Below, in pieces: positions 24,661-35,328 of a stretch of DNA of 64,000 nt. Position 1 is the stretch's first letter; every line of letters begins with the position of its first letter. Source of the DNA: Mikania micrantha (taxonomy: Eukaryota; Streptophyta; Magnoliopsida; Asterales; Asteraceae). The position numbers and the translations under genes are program-made. The stretch lies in contig CM018688.1 in the NCBI GenBank assembly GCA_009363875.1, forward strand, positions 63,918,541 to 63,982,540, given 5' to 3'. The notes under the pieces are model-generated. The model was not told the DNA's origin. It searched no databases and saw only the letters and a program-made list of their open reading frames with translations.

Positions 24661-25663
24661 AGGAGAAAATCAAATAGGTTCGCTGGTTGTTGTGGCAAGT
24701 AAATCTAAGGACTAAGTAGGGTTAGAGGGTAGTCGGATGACCTAGTGTGAGATCAAATATGGACACGCATGCATGAATATTACAAGGGCCACCACCTTTT
24801 ATCATCCTAACCTAATCTTCATTTAGAATGTATGGAATTACATAGGTGTTAAATGTGTTGTTTTAAACCTACTTCTTTATAAGAAAAGTCTAATTACAAT
24901 CCACTTAAACACAAATTGGGTTATAAGAGTAGATAAAGGTGGTGGAATCAAGTAGTTTTGCATGTGTATATGGAAGGGTGCATGAATAAAGGATACCACC
25001 TTTTCTCTCTCTAAAACTTTAGATTTTAGAAACTATGGGTGATATGGATCGAACAACGTTTTCATATAATAGGATTAAATTTGATTCTTAAGCTTAAAAT
25101 GAAACTTTCGCTAACTTGAATGATGGGGGCTAATATAACGGATTATGCATGCATGTAAAGGTTTGATGAAGGTATACAATTATCACCTTTACAAATTGTA
25201 TACCTTTGATGTTTTAATAAAGAGATTGATCCTAAACGTATAGTTTAGCACTAACAAGTTTAAATTATAAATTAATAGGGACTAATGATAAATATTAGTT
25301 GAATCACTCTAACTTAGATAAAATAAACTAAGTTAATAAGGTACATATGGGTTCAAAATAAACCTACATGATCACTTAATCTGAATAAACACATATACTT
25401 ATGAACCCTAAAATATGAATAATTTCATATCCTTGAGTTGCTTTGAGTTTACGTACGCGAGCGCGCATCCTATTAAAGCACTGAAACTAAGGACTCAGGT
25501 GAGTTCTCATACCCTCCCTTTTCTTTTAAACTGTTTTGTTTTAAATTCGGAGGTGAAACATGTATACCCATTTTCAATATTATTCTGATATTACATGGAT
25601 GACACTTGCTAAATTGTATGAAATCCATAGTTATGGATTATCATATTCCATGAGTTGTTACTA

Positions 25664-25908
25664 TTGACTTCGGTCCTTCGTAATGACTGCATGTATTGTC
25701 ACGAGGAGTTTGCCTCATCCGTGCGTTGTTGTCTTTGACTTCGGTCAACTACAATGATGCATGTATTGTCACGAGGAGTTTGCCTCATCCATGTGTTGTT
25801 GTCTTTGACTTCGGTCAACTACAATGATGCATGTATTGTCACGTGGAGGTTGCCACATCCGTGTATCGTAGTCTTTGGCTTCGGTCAACTACAAGGATAC
25901 ATGTATAG
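25664..25908 (+). repeat. about 70-bp tandem repeats with a small hairpin, 3.5 copies
   Basis: Units beginning ttgacttcggt start near 25664, 25735, 25805 and 25875. Each holds a short stem, GAGG..CCTC in the earlier units and GTGG..CCAC in a later one, so one base pair changed on both sides. The repeat recurs at about 35078-35325 in the 3' LTR. Confidence 0.85.
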
Positions 25909-26500
25909 TCACTTATAATATTTGAGATTATTGGTGATTGTGATTGATTGATTGGTTATATGATGGGCTATCTATGATTAGTTATGATTAATTGAGATGT
26001 GCGGTTATGTGTTGGATTATGTGCTTTGTGTTATGTGCTTGGTTATTGCAATGGATTATCTCGCAGGTGTCATATGGAATTCTAAGGAAAACTCTGAACT
26101 CTATACTCGTCTTATAAAACTATTTTGCAAAACATTTTTAATTATAAAGACTTATGATTACTCACCAACTACTTTGTAGTTGACATTTGATTTTTACATG
26201 TTTCAGGTAATGAGGCTAAGTAGGTTGATGAAGATGGAACTTACACTTTTGGACATCATCATATAGGATCTTGGACTTAGCTAATTAACTAAAATTCTGG
26301 CGATTAGAGTTTAGTTAGTTTAGCTAATTCTTTTGTGTAATTGATGTATTTAATTCATGATGAACATGATTTTTGTGTAATTACTTTGGTGGATTGAATG
26401 ATATATGATGATTTGATTTAGATGCCCACGAGCTTTTGAACAATCTACACATCCCTCGTGGCATCCCGACGTTTCCGCCATCAGTCGGGGTGTTACAGAT

Positions 26501-26513
26501 TGGTATCAGAGCC
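26501..26513 (+). other. primer-binding site
   Basis: tggtatcagagcc matches the usual complement of the initiator methionine tRNA 3' end, three bases after the LTR. It fixes the LTR end at 26497 and the plus orientation. Confidence 0.9.
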
Positions 26514-26726
26514 TGGGTTATAGGGAATTAGGTTACTAGAAATGGTTGACCTAGTCTATAACCGTAGGATACCCTGGTATGAACTATTTCATACACTAGT
26601 TAGTATATTCAGGATTTCATGCTTATGTGTTTATTACATGTTAACTGAACTCCTGCTATACATCTGAATTATATATGTTGCTTAATTGCTTACTTGTGCC
26701 CTAATGACTCGATAAGGACATACTCG

Positions 26727-26818
26727 TGGTGTATTGTAAAGGTGGTGGGACGGTGGTTTGGGCGGTTGCGACCTACCCTTATCATATGCCTTATATATAT
26801 ACCATTTACAGTACATCG
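26727..26818 (+). other. leader hairpin module, copy 1
   Basis: Arm tggtgtattgtaaa (26727-26740) pairs with tttacagtacatcg (26805-26818): 14 pairs, three G-U. The interior holds ggt-TGCG-acc (26764-26773) inside a GGG/CCC stem, then catatgcc and a tata run. No hammerhead or other ribozyme core was seen. The region between modules in 26514-27937 is AT-rich leader with short gaacttagacattagg repeats near 27370-27490 and no protein. Confidence 0.75.
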
Positions 26819-26955
26819 GGTGGATGTCAGTATTGAGGAATGAGGGAACTACCCGTTTGGGACACTTATCTGTTTAAGAACTTAACTGTTTAGGAGATTA
26901 TCTACTTTAGGAATTATCTGCTAGATCTATTGATCTCCAGACAAGGACACACTCG

Positions 26956-27045
26956 TGGTATACTACAAAGGTGGTGGGACGGTGTAAGGGAGGTTGCGAT
27001 CTACCCTTGCATATGCCCTATACATATACCATTTGTAGTATATCG
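26956..27045 (+). other. leader hairpin module, copy 2
   Basis: Arm tggtatactacaaa (26956-26969) pairs with tttgtagtatatcg (27032-27045): 14 pairs, two G-U. The stem differs from copy 1 at four or more columns, on both sides. Inner ggt-TGCG-atc at 26992-27001 lies within AAGGG/CCCTT. The interior is highly similar to copy 1. Confidence 0.75.
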
Positions 27046-27597
27046 GGGGACTGTCAGTGTCAGGAACATATGATATTATTAGGAAATTACTAGGAATTGT
27101 TGTGAAGATATGGTTGTTGATGGTATGTTTGTTGGACTGGTTTGGATTGATACTTTTGATGATCACATATGATGGACACATATAAACTTATTTACAAACA
27201 CACTCATTGGACACATAGGTGCATAGGATCAATGAACGACGCGAACACTTAGTGATTGATTGAAGACTTGGATGATACTATAGACACTTGGTGATTATAT
27301 ATAAACGCATAGTGATGATATGAACCCTTTTTGACAATTATGGACATTGGAATTTGCATGGAAATTTAGTGAACTTAGACATTAGGGAACCTTTAATGTC
27401 AGGTGAACTTAGACATTAGGTGAACTTAGAAATAGGCACACCTATATGTCAGGTAAACTTAGACATCAGGCGAACCTAATTGTCCAAGGGAACTAGAGAC
27501 CACTTCACTCAAAATTATCCTACCTAGGATAAGGGTTATGAAGTGAGACTGTGGTAGGATACATGATACACCCTAAATGCTAACAAGGGCATAATCG

Positions 27598-27687
27598 TGG
27601 TGCAATGGAACGGTGGTGGGACGGTGTAGGGGAGATTGCGATCTACCTCTGCATATGCCCTATATATAAGCTTGTTGCATTGCATCG
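27598..27687 (+). other. leader hairpin module, copy 3
   Basis: Arm tggtgcaatggaac (27598-27611) pairs with gttgcattgcatcg (27674-27687), 13 of 14 positions. Inner agat-TGCG-atct (27633-27644) is a perfect four-pair stem that differs from copies 1 and 2 but keeps the loop. Confidence 0.75.
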
Positions 27688-27937
27688 GGAGGTTTTTGGT
27701 GTTGGTATAGGGTGGAGAATGTATAGGACCTAGGAATAGTTAGCTAATAGTAGTTATGACCAACTAGGACACTTAGTAAAATATTAGGAAGTTTATAAAT
27801 GTTATGAGCTTAAGGACAGATAGGAGAAAAATATAGTTCCTATATGTAATCCTAACTGTTTAAATGAGCTCAATTGACCATTGTTTGTATGACTTACGTT
27901 GTAAACGGTAGTAACATGTTTCTAATTTCTCAGAAAC

Positions 27938-28327
27938 ATGCCGCCGCGCCTTCACAACGAAGATGACTCAAACAGTGGAGATGCTAACAACGGAAATGCC
28001 AACTCCGGCATCCAAGAGTTAGCAACACTGATCACTGGATTGGTGAATCAACTAACTCAGGCCAATCAGAATATCAATCAGAACCGAGGTGGTGCAAACC
28101 CGCCAACTTGCACATTTAAACACTTCAACTCCTGCAACCCCCAGAAGTTTACTGGCGCTGAATCAGCCACTGGTCTGCTGCAATGGTTCGAGAGTATGGA
28201 GAACACTTTCATCAACTGTGATTGCCCCGAAAACCTGAAGGTTCGTTATGCCACTAGTATTTTTCAAAAGAGAGCACTAACATGGTGGAATGGGGAAAAC
28301 GAACTAGGGGAGTTGATGCCGCCCTAG
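27938..28327 (+). CDS. gag: Gag, N-terminal part, frame broken
   Basis: Starts at ATG 27938 (cagaaacATGccg). It is an N/Q-rich N-terminus followed by the retrotransposon Gag core (TFKHFNSCNPQKFTG, LLQWFESMENTF, ALTWWNGE). At about 28295 the Gag core passes into the frame of the long downstream reading frame (RTRGVDAALALTW), so one base is gained or lost near ggggaaaacg. The break is inside the Gag core rather than at a gag/pol border, and I see no correctly phased slippery heptamer, so I read it as a mutation. Without it, gag and pol would be one polyprotein. Confidence 0.85.
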   Translation: MPPRLHNEDDSNSGDANNGNANSGIQELATLITGLVNQLTQANQNINQNRGGANPPTCTFKHFNSCNPQKFTGAESATGLLQWFESMENTFINCDCPENLKVRYATSIFQKRALTWWNGENELGELMPP

Positions 28328-31300
28328 CGCTAACATGGAAAGAGGTCAAGGACCTAATGACCACTGAATTTTGTCCTCGCAGTGAGATGAGGAAGCTTGA
28401 GACTGAGTTCTGGGAACTCAAGCAAGACAGTGGAGAGAATGTTATCTACAATACTCAGTTTCATGAGTATAGTCTGCTGGTACCTCATCTGGTGACACCC
28501 TTGGAGAGGGCGATTGAGAAGTACATCGGGGGTCTGCCGATGCAGATTCAAGATACTGTCTACGGAAGCAACCCCAAAACGCTTGAGGCTGCGATCCGTT
28601 TATCTGCTACACTTACCGACAATCACGTGAAGGCTGGAACACTCACCAGGAAGGGGACAAAGAAAACTGATGTGAAGACCGCTACGAAGGAAACCAAGAC
28701 TGAAATTAAGTCAGAAGCTGCTAGTACTTCTAAGAGCAGCAACAAAAAGAGAAAGACCAGGAACTTTGTGGTCACTACCCCTGCTGCTAAGTCTGGGCAG
28801 CAATCAACCAACAACTCCACTGCAAGGGATTACATTGGGAACACTCCCCAATGTAGTACCTGCAGATATCATCACTTGCCAAACATGCCTTGTCGCATCT
28901 GCAACAACTGTGGCAAATTTGGCCATCTTGCTAATGTCTGTCGGAGTGCACAGCAAGCACAAAGGAGGCAATTTACTCCACTTGCATTGCCCGCTCCACA
29001 AGCTCAACCGATACAAGCTGCACCTGTTTGCCAGGTACCTGCACAGGCAAGGGCCTGTTATGAGTGTGGCGAAATAGGTCACTTCAGAAACCAACGCCCA
29101 AAGTTGACCGGAAATAATGAGAGGGTGGCGAGAGGCCGGGCGTTCCAACTGAATGCTCCAGCTGCTCAAGCCAACCAGGACGTTGTCAACGGTACATTTC
29201 TGATCAACAAATCTTATGCATCTGTCTTATTTGATTCTGGTGCAGATAGGAGTTTTGTTTCATATGATTTTGAATGCTTGCTTGGTAGAACACGTACATA
29301 TCTAGATAAACCGTTTAACGTGGAGGTGGCTGACGGAAACACTATTGATATTGACACTGTTATCATGGGATGTACTGTGAACTTAAATGATCACGTTTTC
29401 CCTATTGATCTCATACCTATGCATCTTGGTAGCTTTGATGTTATCATAGGCATGGATTGGTTAGCCACCCACAAAGCGGAGATAGTTTGCCATGAGAAAT
29501 ACATACGTATTCCATTGCCTTCTGGTGAAACTTTAAGAGTATTTGGAGAAACTTCTAGCAAAGGTCTTAAGCTTATGTCATGCACCAAAGCACACAAGTA
29601 CCTTAGGAAGAAATGTATAGCATTTCTAGCTCATGTTGTGGAGAAAAAGGATAAAGGAAGGAGAGTTGAAGATGTTCCTGTGATAAGAGAGTTCCCAGAA
29701 GTATTCCCAGATGATTTGCCGGGTCTTCCACCAGAACGTCAAGTAGAGTTTCGAATTGACATAGTACCTGGTGCGAACCCTATTGCCAAAGCTCCCAATA
29801 GACTTGCACCTTCGGAGTTGCAGGAATTGGCGAGCCAGCTGCAAGAGCTTACTGATAAAGGATTCATTCACCCGAGCCATTCGCCATGGGGTGCACCGGT
29901 TCTGTTTTTCAAGAAGAAGGACGGGTCATTCCGAATGTGCATCGACTACCGCGAGTTGAATAAACTTACAATCAAGAATCGATATCCACTGCCGCACATC
30001 GATGATCTCTTCGATCAGCTTCAAGGCTCGGCATGGTTTTCAAAGATTGATCTTAGGTCTGGGTATCATCAGCTTCGCGTACATGAAGATGATATTCCCA
30101 AGACTGCTTTCAGAACAAGATATGGCCATTATGAGTTTTTGGTAATGCCTTTCGGCCTTACCAATGCACCTGCGGTTTTCATGGACCTCATGAACCGTGT
30201 TTGCAGGCCATACTTGGATAAATTCGTGATTGTATTCATTGATGATATTTTGATCTACTCAAGGACCAAGGAAGAACACGAGAAACACGTTAAGTTGGTC
30301 TTGGAGATCCTAAGAGAAGAGCGACTGTATGCCAAATTCTCTAAATGTGAATTCTGGCTTAAAGAAGTTCAATTCTTGGGACACATAGTCAACGAATATG
30401 GTGTTCACGTAGATCCTGCAAAGATTGATGCGCTGAAGAATTGGAGTACACCGAAGACACCGACGGAGATTCGATCGTTTCTCGGACTTGCCGGTTACTA
30501 TCGGCGGTTCATCTCGAATTTCTCCAGGATTGCTGTCCCGCTCACTTCTTTGACACAGAAGAATAAGCCATATAAGTGGGGACCAAAGCAAGAAGAGGCG
30601 TTTCAGACTTTGAAGCAGAAACTCTGTGATGCTCCTGTATTGACACTGCCTGATGGAAATGATGATTTTGTGGTTTATTGTGATGCATCCAACCTAGGTC
30701 TCGGTTGTGTTCTCATGCAACGGGGAAAGGTTGTGGCATATGCATCAAGGCAACTGAAAATTCATGAGAAGAACTACACTACACACGACTTGGAACTTGG
30801 TGCAGTCGTGTTTGCTTTAAAGATATGGAGACATTATCTTTATGGCACAAAGTGTGTAGTCTTTACTGATCATAAGAGCTTGCAACACATTCTCAATCAA
30901 AAAGAACTCAATATGAGACAACGGAGATGGGTTGAACTGTTGAATGATTATGACTGTGAAATTCGCTACCATCCTGGTAAAGCGAATGTAGTAGCAGATG
31001 CGCTTAGTCGCAAAAGTCAAGTTCAGATCCATAGTGTCCGAGTGCACTCTAGTCTCCGTGATGATGTTCTCACAGCCCTACAACACTCATTAGCTCAAGA
31101 TGACTTGAAAAATGAGATGTCTTGCGGGGCTGAAATTTTATTGGAAACTAAAGACAATAGATTGATGTATTATTTGAATCGGTTGTGGATACCGAACCGG
31201 GGTGATCTTAGGATGGTGATTATGAATGAAGCTCATAAGTCTCGTTACTCAATCCATCCAGGTTCTGACAAGATGTATCAAGACCTTAGGGGCTTGTACT

Positions 31301-32496
31301 GGTGGCCTGGAATGAAAAAGGACATTGCTGAATATGTGTCTAAGTGCCTTAACTGTGCTAAGGTCAAGGCAGAACACCAGCGACCTTCTGGATTGTTAAT
31401 ACAACCTGAAATACCGATGTGGAAGTGGGAGAATATCTCCATGGATTTCATTACTAAACTCCCACGAACCGCAAACGGTAAAGATAGCATTTGGGTGATT
31501 ATTGATAGATTGACCAAGTCGGCTCATTTCTTACCGATACGCGAAACTTACCCTGTACGGAAGTTAGCTCGTATCTACATTGATGAGATCATTAGCCGAC
31601 ATGGTATCCCCTTAAGCATAATATCGGATCGTGATGCTCGTTTCACGGCACGATTTTGGGAATCACTTCATGAAGCTTTTGGAACAAGACTGGATCTTAG
31701 CACCGCTTATCATCCTCAAACGGATGGTCAAACGGAGCTAACGATTCAGACATTGGAAGACATGTTAAGAGCTTGTGTCATCGATTTTGGTGGCAATTGG
31801 GATAGCCATTTACCATTGGTTGAGTTCTCGTATAACAACAGTTATCACGCGAGCATTGGTATGGCACCGTTTGAAGCTCTGTATGGCAGAAAATGTCGGT
31901 CACCTATTTGTTGGACCGAAGTCGGCGATTCGCAGATTACGGGTCCAGAGATTATTCAAGAAACGACTAACAAGATCCGCCAGATTCGTGACAATCTTTT
32001 AGCTGCTCGCAGTCGACAGAAGAGTTACGCGGACAAACGAAGGAAACCTTTAGAATTTGAAGTGGGAGATATCGTATTACTTAAAGTGTCGCCTTGGAAG
32101 GGCGTTGTACGATTTGGGAAGAAGGGTAAACTTGCTCCACGTTATGTTGGCCCTTTTAAGATCCTCGAACGGATTGGGAAGGTTGCTTCCAAGTTAGAAC
32201 TTCCTGATGAACTTAGTAACGTGCACCCGACATTTCACGTGTCCAATTTGAGAAAGTGCTTAGCTGATCAGGATCTTCAGGTACCACTCGATGACATCCG
32301 CATCGATGATACTATGCATTTTGTTGAAAAACCAGTGGAGATAATGGATCGTGAGGTTAAACAGCTCAAACGTAGTAGAATTCCAATTATCAAAGTACTT
32401 TGGGAATCGAAGCGGGGTCCAGAGTTCACATGGGAGCGAGAAGATAAGATGAAGCTTAAGTACCCACATTTATTTACTACGGTCACTCCAAGTTGA
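28282..32496 (+). CDS. gag-pol: Gag-Pol polyprotein with chromodomain (Tekay/Del type)
   Basis: An open frame of 1404 codons. It contains the C-terminal half of Gag, two zinc knuckles (residues ~207-220, CNNCGKFGHLANVC, and ~259-272, where the last Cys is Arg), aspartic protease (DSGA, ~318), reverse transcriptase (~520-710, FIDDIL at ~652), RNase H (~795-910, first Asp in VYCDAS, later TDHKSL and ADALSR), integrase (HHCC-type zinc region ~985-1030; catalytic core with DFITK, SDRDARF and a Glu in the QTEL segment), and a C-terminal chromodomain (~1345-1398, VEIMDRE..GPEFTWERED). In related elements the integrase Glu region reads QSER; the L after the Glu is odd. The first residues are not the true start, because the frame joins gag upstream. 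It is followed by the polypurine tract and 3' LTR. Confidence 0.92.
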   Translation: MVEWGKRTRGVDAALALTWKEVKDLMTTEFCPRSEMRKLETEFWELKQDSGENVIYNTQFHEYSLLVPHLVTPLERAIEKYIGGLPMQIQDTVYGSNPKTLEAAIRLSATLTDNHVKAGTLTRKGTKKTDVKTATKETKTEIKSEAASTSKSSNKKRKTRNFVVTTPAAKSGQQSTNNSTARDYIGNTPQCSTCRYHHLPNMPCRICNNCGKFGHLANVCRSAQQAQRRQFTPLALPAPQAQPIQAAPVCQVPAQARACYECGEIGHFRNQRPKLTGNNERVARGRAFQLNAPAAQANQDVVNGTFLINKSYASVLFDSGADRSFVSYDFECLLGRTRTYLDKPFNVEVADGNTIDIDTVIMGCTVNLNDHVFPIDLIPMHLGSFDVIIGMDWLATHKAEIVCHEKYIRIPLPSGETLRVFGETSSKGLKLMSCTKAHKYLRKKCIAFLAHVVEKKDKGRRVEDVPVIREFPEVFPDDLPGLPPERQVEFRIDIVPGANPIAKAPNRLAPSELQELASQLQELTDKGFIHPSHSPWGAPVLFFKKKDGSFRMCIDYRELNKLTIKNRYPLPHIDDLFDQLQGSAWFSKIDLRSGYHQLRVHEDDIPKTAFRTRYGHYEFLVMPFGLTNAPAVFMDLMNRVCRPYLDKFVIVFIDDILIYSRTKEEHEKHVKLVLEILREERLYAKFSKCEFWLKEVQFLGHIVNEYGVHVDPAKIDALKNWSTPKTPTEIRSFLGLAGYYRRFISNFSRIAVPLTSLTQKNKPYKWGPKQEEAFQTLKQKLCDAPVLTLPDGNDDFVVYCDASNLGLGCVLMQRGKVVAYASRQLKIHEKNYTTHDLELGAVVFALKIWRHYLYGTKCVVFTDHKSLQHILNQKELNMRQRRWVELLNDYDCEIRYHPGKANVVADALSRKSQVQIHSVRVHSSLRDDVLTALQHSLAQDDLKNEMSCGAEILLETKDNRLMYYLNRLWIPNRGDLRMVIMNEAHKSRYSIHPGSDKMYQDLRGLYWWPGMKKDIAEYVSKCLNCAKVKAEHQRPSGLLIQPEIPMWKWENISMDFITKLPRTANGKDSIWVIIDRLTKSAHFLPIRETYPVRKLARIYIDEIISRHGIPLSIISDRDARFTARFWESLHEAFGTRLDLSTAYHPQTDGQTELTIQTLEDMLRACVIDFGGNWDSHLPLVEFSYNNSYHASIGMAPFEALYGRKCRSPICWTEVGDSQITGPEIIQETTNKIRQIRDNLLAARSRQKSYADKRRKPLEFEVGDIVLLKVSPWKGVVRFGKKGKLAPRYVGPFKILERIGKVASKLELPDELSNVHPTFHVSNLRKCLADQDLQVPLDDIRIDDTMHFVEKPVEIMDREVKQLKRSRIPIIKVLWESKRGPEFTWEREDKMKLKYPHLFTTVTPS

Positions 32497-32521
32497 ATTT
32501 CGGGACGAAATTCCTTTAACT

Positions 32522-32529
32522 AGGGGAGA
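32522..32529 (+). other. polypurine tract
   Basis: aggggaga directly before the 3' LTR (two bases before TGTAACATCA at 32531), the usual priming site for plus-strand DNA. Confidence 0.8.
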
Positions 32530-32530
32530 C

Positions 32531-35328
32531 TGTAACATCACTGTACTTTAGGTTGTCCGTACATCCGTACGATTGTACTGTTACGACCTGAGACTTTGTA
32601 ATTATTAATATTGACATACTATTTGATGATTATCACTGTTATTGGTATGCATGTTTATAACATATTATACGCGTAAACCTTGGGAAGTTTAGTTGTAACT
32701 CAACTAAACGGGCCCATAGAGTTTATCGCAGTCATATTATTGGTGATTATATATTATTGGTTTGGGAATGATAATATTAAAGTTAATAAATAATGGGAAT
32801 TAATTACGCGAAGTGAGGTTACGAACATTACTTAAACACGAATATTAATTCAGAAAGGTTAACTTAATAAATGTATTCGCATGGGTGACGATTCACACGA
32901 ATATAATTATTAAGAATAATATTCTGAAACGATATTCCATAAACAGTAAATCGAATCGAAATACGATACGAGCGTTGGATTCGTAAAGGTGACGATCTTT
33001 ACGAATACATACGCGAGTAACGCGTTTCGACGAGATAATTAAATGATATCAAACGATAGTAAATTAATAGGTAAAAACTTATAACGTTTATTAGGAATCA
33101 CAACCTAAAATGAATTTGAATAAATTTATTTAATTAAATAATTGATTTAACGAAAATAATCGGGATCTTTCATTTAAACGATTTATATTGAAAACTTTTT
33201 TATTGAAAACAAGCTTAGACATTTAAATGTCTTACGTTTCAAATGTGTTTAACAAGGAAACCGATCATTTTATAATATTATGACGCGATAAAAACGAGAC
33301 TGAACACCCGGGGACAAAACGCGCTATAAGAAAGAATTTTATTTCTTTCTTCTTCATTCTCTCAACACCCTCTCTCTCTCAAGACTTAAATTTCGCCACC
33401 TACACCCACACCCATCTTCTCTGTAGTTTTTCTCCTCCAATCCTTGACGGATTCTCAAGATCTTGGAGCCTAAACGACCGGGGAACTAAGGAGAACAAGA
33501 AAGTACAAGAAAATCGCGAGTTTGACCGACAAATCGAGGTAGATCTACTAGTTTCTTTTCGGTTTTGTTGAAAACGTTATTAGAACATGGCAACTCTATA
33601 CTCAATCGATTTTTAGGTTCTAAATGTGTTAATCGAGTTAGTAGCTAGTCATGGAAGCCTCGACTGAACCCATAACAACATAGGAGAATCGAAGATGCTG
33701 TTGATGAGAGTTGGGTCGCGAAATAGCAAGGGCCGAACCTGTGAACGCCTTGGCTGAACCATGTTGCTCAGCCGAACCCTACCTCTCACGAACCTTTGTT
33801 GGGCGGGAACCCAGGGTGGCCGAACCTTATAGCCACGAACCCACTTGGGACCGAACCCTCCTCAGCAGCCGAACTATAGCACATGCCACGAACTATGTTG
33901 CTGAGCAGCCGAACCCACACTGGTCCCGAACCTTTTCCTCTTAGCCGAAGCTTAGTAACGAACCTTGCCCTTGTTGGGAGCCGAACCTAGGTCACTTGTT
34001 CTTCAACCGACCCTTCCATTGAACAGGGCCGAACCCTGATAAGGTGCAGCGAACCCTAGCCTATGAGTTGTTATTCTTTCAGCAGAACCTATAGGAGAAA
34101 ATCAAATAGGTTCGCTGGTTGTTGTGGCAAGTAAACCTAAGGACTAAGTAGGGTTAGAGGGTAGTCGGATGACCTAGTGAGAGATCAAATATGGACACGC
34201 ATGCATGAATATTACAAGGGCCACCACCTTTTATCATCCTAACCTAATCTTCATTTAGAATGTATGGAATTACATAGGTGTTAAATGTGTTGTTTTAAAC
34301 CTACTTCTTTATAAGAAAAGTCTAATTACAATCCACTTAAACACAAATTGGGTTATAAGAGTAGATAAAGGTGGTGGAATCAAGTAGTTTTGCATGTGTA
34401 TATGGAAGGGTGCATGAATAAAGGATACCACCTTTTCTTTCTCTAAAACTTTAGATTTTAGGATCGAACAACGTTTTCATATAATAGGATTAAATTTGAT
34501 TCTTAAGCTTAAAATGAAACTTTCGCTAACTTGAATGATGGGGGCTAATATAACGGATTATGCATGCATGTAAAGGTTTGATGAAGGTATACAGTTATCA
34601 CCTTTACAAATTGTATACCTTTGATGTTTTAATAAAGAGATTGATCCTAAACGTATAGTTTAGCACTAACAAGTTTAAATTATAAATTAATAGGGACTAA
34701 TGATAAATATTAGTTGAATCACTCTAACTTAGGTGAAATAAACTAAGTTAATAAGGTACATATGGGTTCAAAATAAACCTACATGATCACTTAATCTGAA
34801 TAAACACATATACTTATGAACCCGAAAATATGAATAATTTCAGATCCTTGAGTTGCTTTGAGTTTACGTACGCGAGCGCGCATCCTATTAAAGCACTGAA
34901 ACTAAGGACTCAGGTGAGTTCTCATACCCTCCCTTTTCTTTTAAACTGTTTTGTTTTAAATTCGGAGGTGAAACATGTATACCCATTTTCAATATTATTC
35001 TGATATTACATGGATGACACTTGCTAAATTGTATGAAATCCATAGTTATGGATTATCATATTCCATGAGTTGTTACTATTGACTTCGGTCCTTCGTAATG
35101 ACTGCATGTATTGTCACGAGGAGTTTGCCTCATCCGTGCGTTGTTGTCTTTGACTTCGGTCAACTACAATGATGCATGTATTGTCACGAGGAGTTTGCCT
35201 CATCCGTGTGTTGTTGTCTTTGACTTCGGTCAACTACAATGATGCATGTATTGTCACGTGGAGGTTGCCACATCCGTGTATCGTAGTCTTTGGCTTCGGT
35301 CAACTACAAGGATACATGTATAGTCACT
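32531..35328 (+). repeat. 3' LTR of the inner element, truncated
   Basis: Matches the 5' LTR from TGTAACATCA through the ~70-bp repeats to gtcactta, then similarity stops at about 35328, about 590 bp short of the LTR end. Small indels against the 5' LTR occur near its start and near 34460. Hairpins lie at 32874-33006 and the CGAACC cluster at about 33730-34090. Confidence 0.9.

Larger units (their letters stand above)
23091..26497 (+). repeat. 5' LTR of the inner element, 3407 bp
   Basis: TGTAACATCA at the start and GGGGTGTTACA at the end, an inverted TGTAACA/TGTTACA pair. In order it holds paired hairpins (23442-23574), a TATA-like ctataag (23892), a pyrimidine tract, a CGAACC cluster (24298-24660) and ~70-bp repeats (25664-25908). 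The primer-binding site follows after three bases. Confidence 0.9.
23091..35328 (+). mobile_element. Tekay/Del-type Ty3/gypsy retrotransposon, nearly intact, 3' LTR cut short
   Basis: 5' LTR 23091-26497, primer-binding site 26501-26513, leader, gag-pol 27938-32496, polypurine tract 32522-32529, 3' LTR 32531 to about 35328. The 3' LTR lacks the last ~590 bp, so no right target duplication exists (the left flank is ccagc). The two LTRs differ by roughly 25 substitutions over 2.8 kb by eye, plus a few small indels, so insertion was fairly recent. The C-terminal chromodomain places it among chromoviruses. Confidence 0.9.

Noticed and set aside
26727..27687. Hammerhead or other self-cleaving ribozyme in the leader hairpins
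   Set aside because: I found no CTGATGA/GAAA core or other known catalytic consensus in the modules.
28290..28320. Programmed gag-pol frameshift site
   Set aside because: The shift is inside the Gag core and no heptamer is in the right phase; a simple indel is more likely.
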